Shown here in pieces: positions 46,301 through 52,482 of a stretch of 64,000 nucleotides of DNA. Each line of letters begins with the position of its first letter. Within the stretch, counting starts at the first letter, position 1. Origin of the DNA: Euglena gracilis (lineage: Eukaryota; Euglenida; Euglenophyceae; Euglenales); contig CP154954.1 of the NCBI GenBank assembly GCA_039621445.1, positions 66,298,891-66,362,890 on the forward strand, in the 5' to 3' direction. The translations under genes were made by a program, and so were the position numbers. The notes beneath the pieces were generated by a model. The model did no database searches. It had not been told where the DNA came from and worked only from the letters and a program-made list of their open reading frames with translations.

Positions 46301-47602
46301 TTATTGAAATATTGAAATATTGAAATATTGAAATATTGAAATATTGCAATATTGCAATATTGAAATATTGAAATGTTGTAATATTGCAATATTGCAATGT
46401 TGAAATGTTGTAATATTGCAATATTGAAATATTGCAATATTCAAAATCTGATTGGGGGGAAGGGAAAGCTTCGCTGCACAACGAATGATCATTTGATGTT
46501 GGGGGGATGCTAATCTAAGCTAGGGACGTGCCTGCACACCATTAGGAAGACCGTCGTCAGGGCGATCCAATAATAAGTAAGGGTGGTGGTAAACCGCCCC
46601 TCGGTGGCACCGAACTGCGCTGCTTGCAGGCGGCGGACTGGCATTGGCTTCAAATTTTTCAAAAGAATTGGAAAAAATTTTAGAGGTTGGAAAATGCAGT
46701 TTTTTCCCCCACTTTTTTCTGTTTAACCCCCGTTTAAACCAGGTTATAGGATCCAGTTTGGTGGTCCCGGAGGGGTTTATACTGTAGGGGAGTTGAAATT
46801 TGTGGCTTCATCTATGCCCAGAAGCGTCAAAGATGCGTTTCTTCCCACCAACCCTCTCCTCGTTGACCTTTGTAGATACGTTTATTCTTCTGGGAGCTTG
46901 GCAATTTGTCCCACACATGCCAAGTGTTCAAAAGAACCAAGCAGCCCCCTGGAGCCCCACCCAATTTCTCACCCGTGCCGGGGGCAGCCGCCGCCTGCCC
47001 TCCATCTCCGGCTGGCTAAAGCGCAGGGTCCGGGACTGCCATGCGGCCCGTGCGTGGCGCACCACATGGGCACAGAACATGCGGCGGCTGCGGAGATGGG
47101 CGGCCGTGTGGTCACCGCAGAACAGCACTCACGCCTGACGATGGGTCTCGCGACACACGGGGCCAGAACGGCGATGCACGGAGGCGGAAACGTCGCAATG
47201 GGACGATTCCCCATGAGGCGTGCCTCGTGTGCAACCATGTGTAGATCCCTCGGAAATGTCCCCCTGACGGGTCAGCTTGTGCGGTGTTTTTTTTTACTCT
47301 TCACAAAACAAATCGGCTTGCGATGATCTGCAAAGTTGAATAACTGGCCGTGGCGCTTGCATAAGGGGTGATTCCGGACAAAAAGATGCTCCCGCGGAAG
47401 GTTCAACGCAGTTTGAATAAAAGAAAACAGGAGGAGAGTTTGCGAAAGATACTGAAAGACAACGTGTGCAACAAAAAAAAACGAATTTTACAGCGCCTGC
47501 ATTCCATTTCTGGGTCACTAAAACGGAGGCCATGGGACAGCAAGATCTGCTGGATGGTGCAATATGCACAATGCGCCCCATCCGCGATGAACATATGGGA
47601 CG
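21384..47602 (-). CDS. Gene A: hybrid sensor histidine kinase (many exons)
   Basis: On the minus strand the order of exons is: N-terminal conserved exon (47.0 and 47.5 kb), membrane segments (45.3, 44.7, 43.2, about 39.9, 38.9 kb), a charged linker (38.5 kb), kinase core exons (36.0, 35.5, 34.8, 33.4, 32.6, 32.1, 30.8, 25.5 kb) and a receiver domain (24.4, 23.5, 21.9, 21.5 kb) ending in TGA at 21384. Such proteins sense a signal through the membrane, autophosphorylate a histidine and pass phosphate to the receiver aspartate. The kinase and receiver exons reappear in the same order in gene B, which is the strongest evidence that they are real. The histidine box is not visible. Whether all N-terminal exons belong to one transcript is inference. 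Confidence 0.6.
21586..21778 (+). repeat. (AAACA)n / (AACCA)n microsatellite
   Basis: Runs of AAAC, AACCA and AAAACA units in the intron between the last two exons of gene A. Asn/Lys/Thr frames through it are artefacts. Confidence 0.95.
21803..21957 (-). CDS. Gene A, receiver middle exon
   Basis: Reads DYHLDYGLVSYLGTDLL, then RALLDRGYRGLACVRSAN and SSPFDEATYARAG. This is the segment after the phospho-acceptor, with the beta-4 strand and its conserved Ser (VRSAN). The acceptor is a C-rich tract ending CAG at 21958. The donor GCCG|GTGCCC at 21803 is good. Gene B has the homologous DHHLEYGNASFLGTDLL at 54.0 kb. Confidence 0.75.
23452..23605 (-). CDS. Gene A, receiver exon preceding the phospho-acceptor
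   Basis: Reads EPMRATVTAFGKNAEEVAQF, then LDKAVADADIVILGQ. The DIVIL strand is where the acceptor aspartate normally follows. Here the next codon is Gly (GGC), while gene B has Asp (GAT) at the same place. The exon edge is not certain, so the splice could change this residue. Confidence 0.7.
24409..24468 (-). CDS. Gene A, start of receiver domain (acidic pair)
   Basis: Short exon reading PIDDSPVARRLLVHTLAPG. The Asp-Asp after beta-1 binds the metal ion in receiver domains, and DDSPVARRLL is the usual pattern. Gene B has PIDDSPVARRLLVHTLIPG at 55.7 kb, 18 of 19 identical. The acceptor CTCGCCAG precedes it. No GT donor is obvious after the PG codons. Confidence 0.75.
24606..25023. mobile_element. 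MITE copy 1 (TATGTCCAATGACC family)
   Basis: Starts in a C run followed by ATGTCCAATGACCGGTAA and ends GGTCATTGGACATAGGGG with a second GTCGTTGGACATAGGGG. Its interior holds GCGCTTTGCGC and CCCGGCGCTTCACGCCGGG hairpins. It is almost identical to 25590-26003 in the same orientation. The outer bases read TA|CCCC and GGGG|TA, compatible with a TA target duplication of Tc1/mariner-type elements. Confidence 0.7.
25029..25084 (+). repeat. (AT)n microsatellite
   Basis: About 54 bases of AT, immediately right of MITE copy 1. Confidence 0.95.
25397..25555 (-). CDS. Gene A, end of ATPase domain and linker to receiver
   Basis: Reads PGMHLRLSQAGDMVVLEASL, then EVTLQPF, a linker, and VPPNLRVFC. The last part is beta-1 of the receiver, joined to PIDDSP in the next exon. 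Gene B reads PDMDVQLSQVGDTVYFEASL and VPPNLRVMC at 56.4 kb. The GD-hydrophobic-EASL pattern matches the closing strands of a histidine-kinase ATPase. Confidence 0.7.
25590..26003. mobile_element. MITE copy 2 (TATGTCCAATGACC family)
   Basis: Begins CCCCCCCTATGTCCAATGAC and ends GGTCATTGGACATAGGGG plus GTCGTTGGACATAGGGG. It lies about 570 bases from copy 1 in direct orientation, with the gene A ATPase-end exon between the two. The flanks read TGTA|CCCC and GGGG|TACT, again TA. Confidence 0.75.
26490..26514 (-). repeat. Conserved hairpin, copy 3 (inverted)
   Basis: GCTCTTATCTCTTTAGAG followed by TAAGAGC, the inverse of the copy at 9623. Lies about 30 bases inside the left end of the 26458-30655 block. 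Confidence 0.75.
27335..27755. repeat. ATGATGGCCATCAT minisatellite
   Basis: Tandem 19-bp units with GACCAATG or GACCCATG spacers, related to the array at 6214-7357. Confidence 0.9.
27770..28235. repeat. AAAAATGCGC-rich tract
   Basis: Irregular tandem AAAATGCGC units bounded on both sides by G or C runs with GCATGATGGCC or ATGATGCAGGGG. Lys- or Phe-rich frames here are artefacts. Confidence 0.85.
28240..28415. repeat. ATGATGGCCATCAT minisatellite, second block
   Basis: Continuation of the 27335-27755 array beyond the AAAATGCGC tract, suggesting that tract was inserted into the array. Confidence 0.85.
28418..28622. repeat. GGGCCGCCGGGCC simple repeat
   Basis: GC-only repeat similar to 5656-5768. 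All open frames are artefacts. Confidence 0.9.
28671..28695 (-). repeat. Conserved hairpin, copy 4 (inverted)
   Basis: GCTCTTATCTCTTTAGAG plus TAAGAGC, preceded by GTCACACCCTGGTCGCTGA. A GTCTCCCAAAGAGCTCAGC stretch just upstream recurs at 30388. Confidence 0.75.
30735..30835 (-). CDS. Gene A, ATPase G-box-like exon
   Basis: Reads LSDHLGMQHIGQAARVHTRP. Gene B has LSEHLGMQHVCEAAHAHTRP at 57.0 kb. Its position between the N-box exon and the closing strands fits the glycine-containing lid helix of the ATPase (LGMQHV resembles GLGLxxV). Exon edges are approximate. Confidence 0.6.
30911..31376 (+). repeat. (GT)n-rich microsatellite
   Basis: About 465 bases of GT interrupted by GGTG, GTGG and GCGG. 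Cys-Val and His-Thr frames are artefacts. Confidence 0.95.
32075..32165 (-). CDS. Gene A, ATPase strand exon
   Basis: Reads SRLTFTITNRAHPARPPLTP, then ELV. Gene B has LYRLAFTVANRANPARPPLT at 57.5 kb. The FTI-N pattern fits a core strand of the ATPase domain following the N-box. Confidence 0.65.
32225..32520. repeat. GGTCAGTCAC-type G-tract element
   Basis: Contains AACCAGTCAGTCACTG, C-G homopolymer palindromes and a right end CAGTCATTCACCCCCC-GGGGG. Related to 17217, 43895 and 58985. Confidence 0.5.
32525..32665 (-). CDS. Gene A, ATPase N-box exon
   Basis: Reads VLENALTNAHRHGHPT, then HPDLRFTAKLTPL. The E-N-A-x-x-N-A motif is the magnesium/ATP-binding N-box of histidine kinases. The gene B exon at 59.4 kb is identical over VLENALTNAHRHGHPT. 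Approximate edges; the donor lies in the region of the Thr/Leu-rich end. Confidence 0.8.
33335..33420 (-). CDS. Gene A, kinase core exon (LDPLLCEI)
   Basis: Reads AENVVQLDPLLCEIAGGRP. Gene B reads IDQVVSLDPLLCEIDGRRP at 59.9 kb. Over LDPLLCEI the two genes differ at seven of eight codons but only synonymously, which shows purifying selection. It lies between the CDVDL exon and the N-box exon, so it belongs to the start of the ATPase domain. Confidence 0.7.
33577..33656. repeat. (GGTCGGCTGC)n decamer array
   Basis: Eight decamers alternating GGTCGGCTGC and GGTCGGCCGC, preceded by CACCTATGACAG. A matching array with the same leader is at 34604-34737. Both are in gene A introns. Confidence 0.9.
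33700..34510. repeat. TTTTGGCCACTTTT low-complexity tract
   Basis: Degenerate repetition of CTTTTGGCCACTTTT-like units, changing to the complementary AAAATGGCC form after about 34050. No gene. Confidence 0.8.
34604..34737. repeat. (GGTCGGCTGC)n decamer array, second copy
   Basis: Six decamers, then CACCCCACCTATGACAG, then six more. The unit and leader match 33577-33656. Confidence 0.9.
34765..34868 (-). CDS. Gene A, kinase core exon (CDVDL)
   Basis: Reads LSQLCDVDLAHFGRRLLQG, then RPFEAEFPGRASL. Gene B reads LSPQLCDVDLVDFGHRLLQG, then RPIEAAFPARAGL at 60.6 kb. CDVDLxxFGxxLLQG resembles the segment after the dimerisation helices of algal sensor kinases. No GT donor is obvious at the exon end. 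Confidence 0.7.
35440..35545 (-). CDS. Gene A, probable exon (GKRQALLRIASGKYVP)
   Basis: Reads GTKQKPVGKRQALLRIASG, then KYVPPRTLP. The hydrophobic-SGKYVP pattern is the type found just upstream of the CDVDL segment in related kinases, from recall only. The matching gene B exon would lie upstream of 60.9 kb, where the hAT element is inserted, and was not found. Confidence 0.45.
35975..36080 (-). CDS. Gene A, probable exon (dimerisation helix)
   Basis: Reads DLVQATECLERGVAWCREQ, then AVAAGRHCVWLSL. An amphipathic helix ending in GVAWCRxQ is consistent with the second helix of a histidine-kinase dimerisation domain. No copy is visible for gene B. Confidence 0.45.
36675..36869. repeat. Large inverted repeat, left arm
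   Basis: About 195 bases nearly identical to the complement of 37087-37279. Landmarks are GTAGGGAAAC, GGGACACCTGAAAATTTTGT, GCCAGCCCATGGGATGTGG and AATTCAGGCCAATCCTTTGT. Confidence 0.85.
37087..37279. repeat. Large inverted repeat, right arm
   Basis: Complement of 36675-36869, separated by a 217-bp spacer containing GAGCAGGTCTTTTCC and GGACCCCAACTTTGAAC. In a gene A intron. Confidence 0.85.
38383..38605 (-). CDS. Gene A, cytoplasmic linker exon before the kinase
   Basis: Reads SVDVAQSPSVPPGRRQQ, then QLDYQLQRTLENEAAAFKKA, AQQEAALKEAAQDADTAAA and QRFPPPRVLVAPLQTVA. The Ala/Glu/Lys-rich part looks like a signalling coiled coil between the last membrane segment and the kinase. The closing PLQTVA resembles the end of an H-box (HELRxPLQ), but Arg-Val-Leu stands where His-Glu would be expected. 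A frameshift or a different splice could hide the histidine. Confidence 0.6.
38815..39025 (-). CDS. Gene A, membrane-segment exon
   Basis: Reads PSLWIVSSVSPLVTGSSLE, then VLVVSVILVLYTMGLGYY, MSLLAAGLHPILLCF and TRNRCERSDL. At least one clear transmembrane helix is followed by positive residues, expected on the cytoplasmic side just before the linker exon. Confidence 0.6.
39150..39620. repeat. GACAGGTTGGCCGGTACC minisatellite and G-tract element
   Basis: From 39340 to 39610 units of CCCTGACAGTTTCCCGGG and GACAGGTTGGCCGGTACC alternate. At 39150-39230 is ATGGGTAAGCAC-GGGG followed by TTTTGCCAAAATATGGGTAA, which recurs at 23076-23160 in another gene A intron. Confidence 0.65.
39870..40110 (-). 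CDS. Gene A, possible membrane-segment exons
   Basis: Two hydrophobic stretches are visible: HSYAIVTHFLLWRFCFYSF near 40080 and ALVVNFFHLDLLQFLGMTWV then SLSVLVSVP near 39900. They are in different frames, so either two exons or a break. They fit the polytopic sensor part by position and composition only. Confidence 0.35.
40620..40700. repeat. Dispersed repeat, inverted copy at 53.0-53.1 kb
   Basis: TTGCACTCAGGCTTCTTGTC and TGTTTATGGCCGG are followed by CTTCGCTTCTGG. The complement is at 53022-53115. Pro/Gly-rich frames that run through it (AQTGPEAK) are shared for that reason. Confidence 0.75.
40730..40920 (-). other. GC-rich segment, possible exon
   Basis: An open minus frame reads HHRCAAATLRRYLGDELGQ, then KFLWCPGAVPRAGRC. 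It is GC-rich like true exons but has no homologue in gene B and no clear domain. It lies directly left of the 40927 element. Confidence 0.25.
40927..41277. mobile_element. Short derivative of the 5164-9704 transposon
   Basis: Left end CAGGGATGGATGGGAAGCC and right end GGCTTCCCATCCATCCC form a terminal inverted repeat. The first about 340 bases match 5164-5540 closely, including ATTTCATGGACGGGCAAAGG, ACACCAACACATCAAAAA and TTTTCCGGCGCGCA. It is an internal-deletion form that kept both ends. The flanks are T followed by G runs on both sides, so an 8-bp duplication is plausible but not provable. Confidence 0.8.
41630..41735 (-). other. Possible hydrophobic exon of gene A
   Basis: One minus frame reads ALAEVFLALQQNAGLVRCWL, then PVCCGSQHT before a stop. 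GC-rich like the exons, but there is no second copy and competing frames are open. Confidence 0.2.
41765..41880. mobile_element. Short G-tract inverted-repeat element
   Basis: CCCCCTTGTCCAACGACCAC at the left and GTCGTTAGACAAGGGGG at the right form an inverted repeat. Inside is CTCTGACCGGGG and GGCGGTCGTTAAAATGGCC. A small relative of the 24606 family. Confidence 0.55.
42264..42440. mobile_element. 177-bp foldback element (TTGTCGTTGACACG ends)
   Basis: Ten C plus TTGTCGTTGACACG at the left and CGTGTCAACGACAA plus ten G at the right make a 24-bp inverted repeat. The interior repeats GTGTCAACGACACGCC and GTGTTCCAG. No unambiguous target-site duplication. Confidence 0.7.
43186..43310 (-). CDS. 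Gene A, possible membrane-segment exon
   Basis: Reads GIGGLPANLAMIGWIACS, then VHLLAVEDLAAAEASA. One hydrophobic helix. The donor GCCTCCGCC|GTGGGC is plausible and a CTTCTGCAG acceptor lies upstream. No gene B copy is in the window. Confidence 0.45.
43895..44215. repeat. GGTCAGTCAC-type G-tract element
   Basis: Contains CCAGTCAGTCACT three times between C-G homopolymer palindromes. Related to 17217, 32225 and 58985. Confidence 0.55.
44649..44733 (-). CDS. Gene A, membrane-segment exon
   Basis: An 85-bp exon reading PHLPFALWGIQATHYLSVLF, then MMGTLSWQ. It has an excellent donor, GGCAG|GTAGGT, and a CCCCAAG acceptor. Hydrophobic throughout; one membrane helix of the sensor region. No second copy in the window. 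Confidence 0.5.
45255..45390 (-). CDS. Gene A, possible membrane-segment exon
   Basis: Reads ATLHFLPFAILALLLVAMHA, then PRLSPACCQALGAESS. One strong transmembrane helix in a GC-rich segment. Exon edges are not determined; two other frames are also open. Confidence 0.4.
45440..45610. repeat. ATTGCGGAAAATTG tandem tract
   Basis: Degenerate tandem GAAAATTGCTGGACAATTGC units. Similar to the ATGCGGAAA arrays at both ends of the 60914-63322 transposon. Confidence 0.7.
45800..45900. repeat. AT-only tract
   Basis: ATATATTTATA-type sequence, self-complementary. Confidence 0.9.
46303..46442. repeat. TTGAAATA minisatellite
   Basis: Tandem 9-bp units of TATTGAAA and TATTGCAA. Confidence 0.9.
46973..47087 (-). 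CDS. Gene A, N-terminal conserved exon (copy 1)
   Basis: A 115-bp exon reading RRMFCAHVVRHARAAWQS, then RTLRFSQPEMEGRRRLPPAR. It has a good acceptor (ATCTCCGCAG) and donor (CACGG|GTGAGA). LRFxxPEMExRR recurs in the neighbouring exon at 47492. Probably a cytoplasmic N-terminal segment of the sensor kinase; assignment is by position. Confidence 0.55.
47492..47602 (-). CDS. N-terminal conserved exon (copy 2)
   Basis: A 111-bp exon reading SHMFIADGAHCAYCTIQQI, then LLSHGLRFSDPEMECRR. Acceptor TTCCTGCAG, donor GGCGCT|GTAAAA. Homologous to 46973-47087. It is either a tandem duplicated exon, an alternative exon, or the remnant of another copy of the gene. Confidence 0.5.
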
Positions 47603-49769
47603 CTGCAGGAAACGCTGCAGGGGAAACGTACTAATCTGGAGGTTCCAGGATGATTCCCTCCTAAGCCAAATCTCAAAAAACCAAAAACAAAATACACTCT
47701 CAATCTCTGTTCTAACAATCTCACTTTAACATCGACGCGGCAAAAAAAAAAACTCGCTTGGCTTGTGCGATTGCGCAAAGAAATGCTAATCAGCTATAAT
47801 GCAAAATTGACCACCTTGGTCGACCCCACACCCATCTTGCACCGCTCAAAGAAAGCTTCCTTTGGCGCCGAAGATAAATTCTGGCCCAAAAATCGGCGCC
47901 CCTGGAAATACGGGAAGAGCTGGGGGGGGGGGGAGAGGTGGTAGGACTGGGGGGGGGGTCGACCCCACATCGTTATACCTTCCTTGTAATGCAAAGAAAG
48001 GTATCTTTAACGCTTCTGGGCATAGATGAAGCCACAAATCTCAACTCCCCTGCATTATAAATCCCTCCAGGGCCATCAAATTGGATCCTATAAACTGATT
48101 TAATCAGGGGGGGGTAAACAAAAAAGGACGGAGTTACCCTTTTTAAGGGGAACGACAACCAAGTGTCTCAAAAAATATGTCCAGTTATTCTCAATCTCAA
48201 AATCAGCCAATCTCAAAATGGACCCTGAAAATCAAAAATGCATGGGTGCCATGCAGAAAAAATTATTCAGTCACTGGTCCTCAGGGCATGGGTTTGCAAA
48301 CATACAAACCACCTAAGGTTGGGCGTTTTTTTGTTCCCACCAACCATCTTGAACCAGTTCTGTTCATCGCATCGCGGACAGGTGGATGGGTGGGGTCTGG
48401 AGCAGGCTTCTTTTCACCAACCCCCAGGGGGGGGGAGGCTTGCGCTATGGGGTGCCTGCCCATAGCGGACCATAACACACACAAAGCACCCCATAGCACA
48501 ATATGTAACATAGCAACACAAAACAACACAGCAGGCACCCCCCTGGGTCGGTTTTAGACCCCGCTGCTTGCCAACCCAGACAAATTTCCCTTGAAAATGG
48601 CCATTTTTGGGCCCCAGAGCCTTTGGCTCCGGGGGGGGGGGGTCATATAGCACAACCCATCTGACCGCCCCTGGGGGGGACGAAAATGCCCTCCTGCCCA
48701 TAGCACCGACCCCCTGGGGGGGGGAGCGCACTTCCTTCAAAAAAAGTCGGAGACTCCCAGGAGGGTTGACACACATTTGCTGATACACACCAAAGGGCAG
48801 GTCGATTTAGAAGCCTTGAGAAAAGCGAACTGAAGGAAAAAAAAACTGGAAGGTTTCCCCAAAATTGTCAATAATTGGAGATTTAGTGGGGGAGAGGGAG
48901 GCTGCAAAATGGTGGGAAAACGAAAATGGTACAAAAATGGGTGGCTTACGTGAATCGGGTGGCTTTTCGTCACACTTGTTTCAACCATTTGCCTGTATTG
49001 TCAGGCACCAATGTCATTTGTTGGGGTTTCTGAAAGTCAAATCTATGGTTTTATTTTCAAACCAAGCTTCCCGGTTCTCTCTCCAAGATAAACCTTCTGG
49101 TGGTCATTGTGATTACCTGAAATCATGTGAGACTTTTGTAAACTTTTTTTGGCATAGGACTTCTTGACAAGACAGTTGTTGAGATAGAGGGCGGCACTCA
49201 GACAAAAAAAAAGGGGCAAGAACTGCCCCAGCCCCCACAAACGCAAGGAGTCAACCCAAGGCAGCACTCGGATGTGGCGGGTGCTGTGTCAGTGCAGGGG
49301 CTGAGGGAGGAGGTGGAAAGGGAGCCAGAGTGGAAAACAGTGAGCAGCGCCACGGTGGGTGGTCGGGGGGGAAGGACGCATGCTGCAGAGGCTGCCATCA
49401 GAAAACCTGCCGGGCGCAAGGATGGGCTGCCCCGCCTGTCGGGTCGTCGCTTTTTTTTCCCCACCGAGTTCTGCCGTGGACAGCGAGTATGGGGTGTATT
49501 CCAACAACACTCTGTGCATGAACGTTGTTGTTTGAAATTCTGCTTCACTGATACTTGAAATGAATACTTCATTTCAAGCATTAGTGCAATAACATATTTA
49601 ACTTTTGTGCTTTTTGATTGCTTCTAATAGCTTTTTGCTTGCTTTGGGCCCCATTAACGACACTTTGATCGGCCAATGCCGATTTTAGACCATTGGCCAC
49701 AAACATCTCCCCTTTGATTTATTTGGCTAATCCAGTATCTGCATCCACCAAATCTAATCCAGTCATCCA

Positions 49770-50240
49770 CTGCATCTTGTCCAGCATCCATCTTGTCCAG
49801 TATCTGCATCTTGCCCAGTATCTGCATTTTATCCAGCATCTGCGTCCACTGCATCTTGTCCAATATCTGCATCTTGTCCGGTATCCGCGTCAAATTCATC
49901 TTGTCCAGTATCAGCACCTTGTCCAGCATCTGCATCCACTGTATCTTGTCCAATATCTGCGTCCACTGCATCTTGTCCAGTATCTGCACCTTGTCCGTAT
50001 CTGGGTCCTGTCCAATATCTGCATCTACTACATCTTGTACAGTATCTCCATCTTGTCCGCATCTGCATCCTTCAAAGCCTGTGTTCGTGACGGTGTTCCA
50101 GGAAAGAGATCACGCAAGCACGTGTGATACATGTCGCACATTCCCATTAGGATCCGCCATGATCCTCTAGTCGTGAACTTCATCTTGTCCAGTCTCCGCA
50201 TCCACTTCGCTCACCTTGTCCAGTATGTGTGTCCACTCCA
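49770..50240 (+). repeat. CATCTTGTCCAGTATCTG minisatellite
   Basis: About 18 irregular units of 18-24 bases built from CATCTTGTCCAGTATCTGCA with CACTG or ATCCAC inserts. The translated frames (QILDKMQ or SSICIL repeats) are products of the repeat. Confidence 0.9.
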
Positions 50241-50330
50241 TCAAAAAAGGCATTCTGGAATAGAGATCACGCAAGCATGTGTGATACGTGTCGCACATTT
50301 CCATTGGGATCCGCCATGATCCTCTAGTCG
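50097..50330 (+). repeat. Direct duplication of about 80 bp
   Basis: AGAGATCACGCAAGCACGTG through GATCCGCCATGATCCTCTAG at 50105-50172 is repeated at 50263-50327, separated by more minisatellite units. Confidence 0.85.
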
Positions 50331-52358
50331 TGCCACAAAAAGCCCCCCAAAAAGTTACCAAGATGACCAAAAATGCTTGAAATAAAATAGCCCCAAAATA
50401 GCCAATAATGCCCACAAAAGATTGTGGAAAATGACCTAGAATCACCGAATTAGCACAGAACGGCCAAAAAAAAATGTCATAAACTTGCTCACATTGACCC
50501 ATATTAACCCAATATTTGCCCAATGGTCCGCAAATTAAAATTTAAACCAAAATAACCTAAAACGAGTGAAACATCAAAAAAAAGGTGAAACATAACAGAT
50601 TTGTGTGAAATGATTCATCATTAATCTAAAAATGGGCTTGGTTCTTCAAAACATGCAAAAAAATGCCAGTATCGCCCTGCAGCCCAGCATCGGAACCCCA
50701 CCTCTGGTCTCCAAAAATCCAGCATCGCCCAGCTTCGCTGCCCAACATCATTAAAGGTGCTTGGTGGTGGCCTTTGTCCAATGGATTACATGCAACGTTT
50801 TTGGCCACCTCAAGGCCATTCCAATACTTAGCAGGAAATGAAAATCAAACATTGTGAAAGAAACTTGCCGTCGTCAGAGGGTTCAGCGACACGCTGTGTC
50901 TTAGACAGTGGGACGGTAAAAAATTTTGCCACCGTTTTTCGAGTGTCCCCACTCCAAGAACAAACCAAAGGCCACGCGAAGCTTTGGCTGACATGGCCAG
51001 GCTGGAAGGCCTGTAGGGTGGTTGACCCCCCCCCCCCCAACTTCCCACCCAGAGGTGAGAGGTACCGCCCACCCACCGTGAAAAGAAAATTTCTGGCTTG
51101 GATTGAAGCTTTGATTCAGGTTGCTGTTACAACCCTCACCTCAACCCCATCCAGTGGGGGGGTCAAACCATCCCACATCAAGTGAAACCACGCAGGGGTG
51201 CACTAGCTAGCCGCTTTACGAGCCACTAAAAAAAGTCACCAGCTTGACCCCCCCCCCCCGGGTTGGGGTCCTGGGGGTCCCCCATTGGAAAAAACTCTCC
51301 ACCACTGTGTGCCAAGGTGAAATTGGTTACTGTATATATTTTTGGCTAACCATTTTCCAGGGAACCACCCAGGATTTATTGGCTGGCTGGCGAAACTGCC
51401 GAAATTGGCATTTTCGGCAGACTTTTGACGGTGAAAAAAATTACCTGGCAAAAAAAATGGCTGCGGTGATATACACTTCCATGTTCATGTGATTGGGGGC
51501 GGATAAACATTCGGAGATGACCTCCTCGCTTCGACGGGGTTTGCAGAAAAGCAACCACAAACTGCACAAGAGATCAGGAATGTGCCTCGACAATGGTGGC
51601 ATATTTTGGGCAGTTGCTAGTTGCTGCTGGGCACCTCGGTTTGTTGAGGTAACAACTGGCGGATATGTGAAGATTAGAAGTTGACGCTTGTCTGCTGAGT
51701 TGAAAAGTGGGGCAGAAGCGAATATCCATCTATATATACATACTTTGTTCCCTACACATTTTAGGTGTTTACTAAAACCCCAACTCCCTCCAGGGAAATG
51801 TCTCCAGACCACTTCCAGACAATTATCAATAACTTCTGAGAATCTCAATGAAAAACAGCTTCACAAAGTCTGCTGCTTGAAAAAGAGGAGGTGTTGGGGC
51901 TGGCCAAACTTTAAATTATGAAAACATTAGAAAATATTTTTTTCACCCCAGTCCAAAACCTCTCCGTTGGCACAGCTGAAAAGTGGCGAGGCAAGCAGCC
52001 ACCCGGATGTCACGCAAATCCAACGGTTCACAAAATTGGATGAAGCTTTAATGATGACTGGGACTTTTGCGCCGTATCTGGTGAAGGCTGCCGACACTGG
52101 TACGCAGCCATAAGCATTGATTCACTTAGTGACCCCGGGGGAGGGGGATGTGAACTTGGGGACAACAACCAATTCTTTCAAAAACCACCCACAACCCTCC
52201 CCCTGGGGAATCCACTCACCCACCAGAAACACACACACAGTCGGCCAAAAACCTTTACATTTTCCGGCCAACCCGGGTTTCGGCCGGGTTTAGCTGACCC
52301 ATGGCACACCCCACCAACGGGGGGGGGGGGGGCAGTGACCCACCCCTCGTAAATCCAC

Positions 52359-52482
52359 CTACCCATCCCCCCGCAGGCTCTTGCAGGTGTTAGGTGAATG
52401 AATGGCCATGAGAGAGGTGACCATCGCCGGAGGTGGGAGGTCCTTCCCGATGAAGCAATGGAGCGGGCCCTCAACACTCAAG
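52359..52482 (-). CDS. Gene B, last exon: receiver C-terminus
   Basis: Reads LHCFIGKDLPPPAMVTSLMA, then IHSPNTCKSLRGDG and a TAG stop. Aligns with gene A CCIGKDVHPQAMVSALMA; the conserved Lys is retained. The tail after the last helix differs. Confidence 0.65.

Larger units (their letters stand above)
46742..48100. repeat. Foldback of about 1.35 kb with 100-bp arms
   Basis: The left arm at 46742-46850 and right arm at about 47995-48100 are inverted copies. Both carry TATAGGATCC, GGAGTTGA, TTTGTGGCTTCATCTATGCC and CAGAAGCGT. Between them lie two homologous exons (46973 and 47492). Confidence 0.75.
47603..52358. other. No recognised gene; mixed repeats
   Basis: Contains the right foldback arm to about 48100, several G runs, a minisatellite at 49770-50240 and an 85-bp duplication. 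The segment 49270-49500 is GC-richer with open frames on both strands but no family. This interval is probably the spacer between the 5' end of gene A and the 3' end of gene B. Confidence 0.5.

Noticed and set aside
49274-49558. A 94-codon plus-strand frame, MAGAVSVQGLREEVERE
   Set aside because: GC-rich but with no family, no copy elsewhere and open frames on the other strand. Kept only as part of an unassigned interval.
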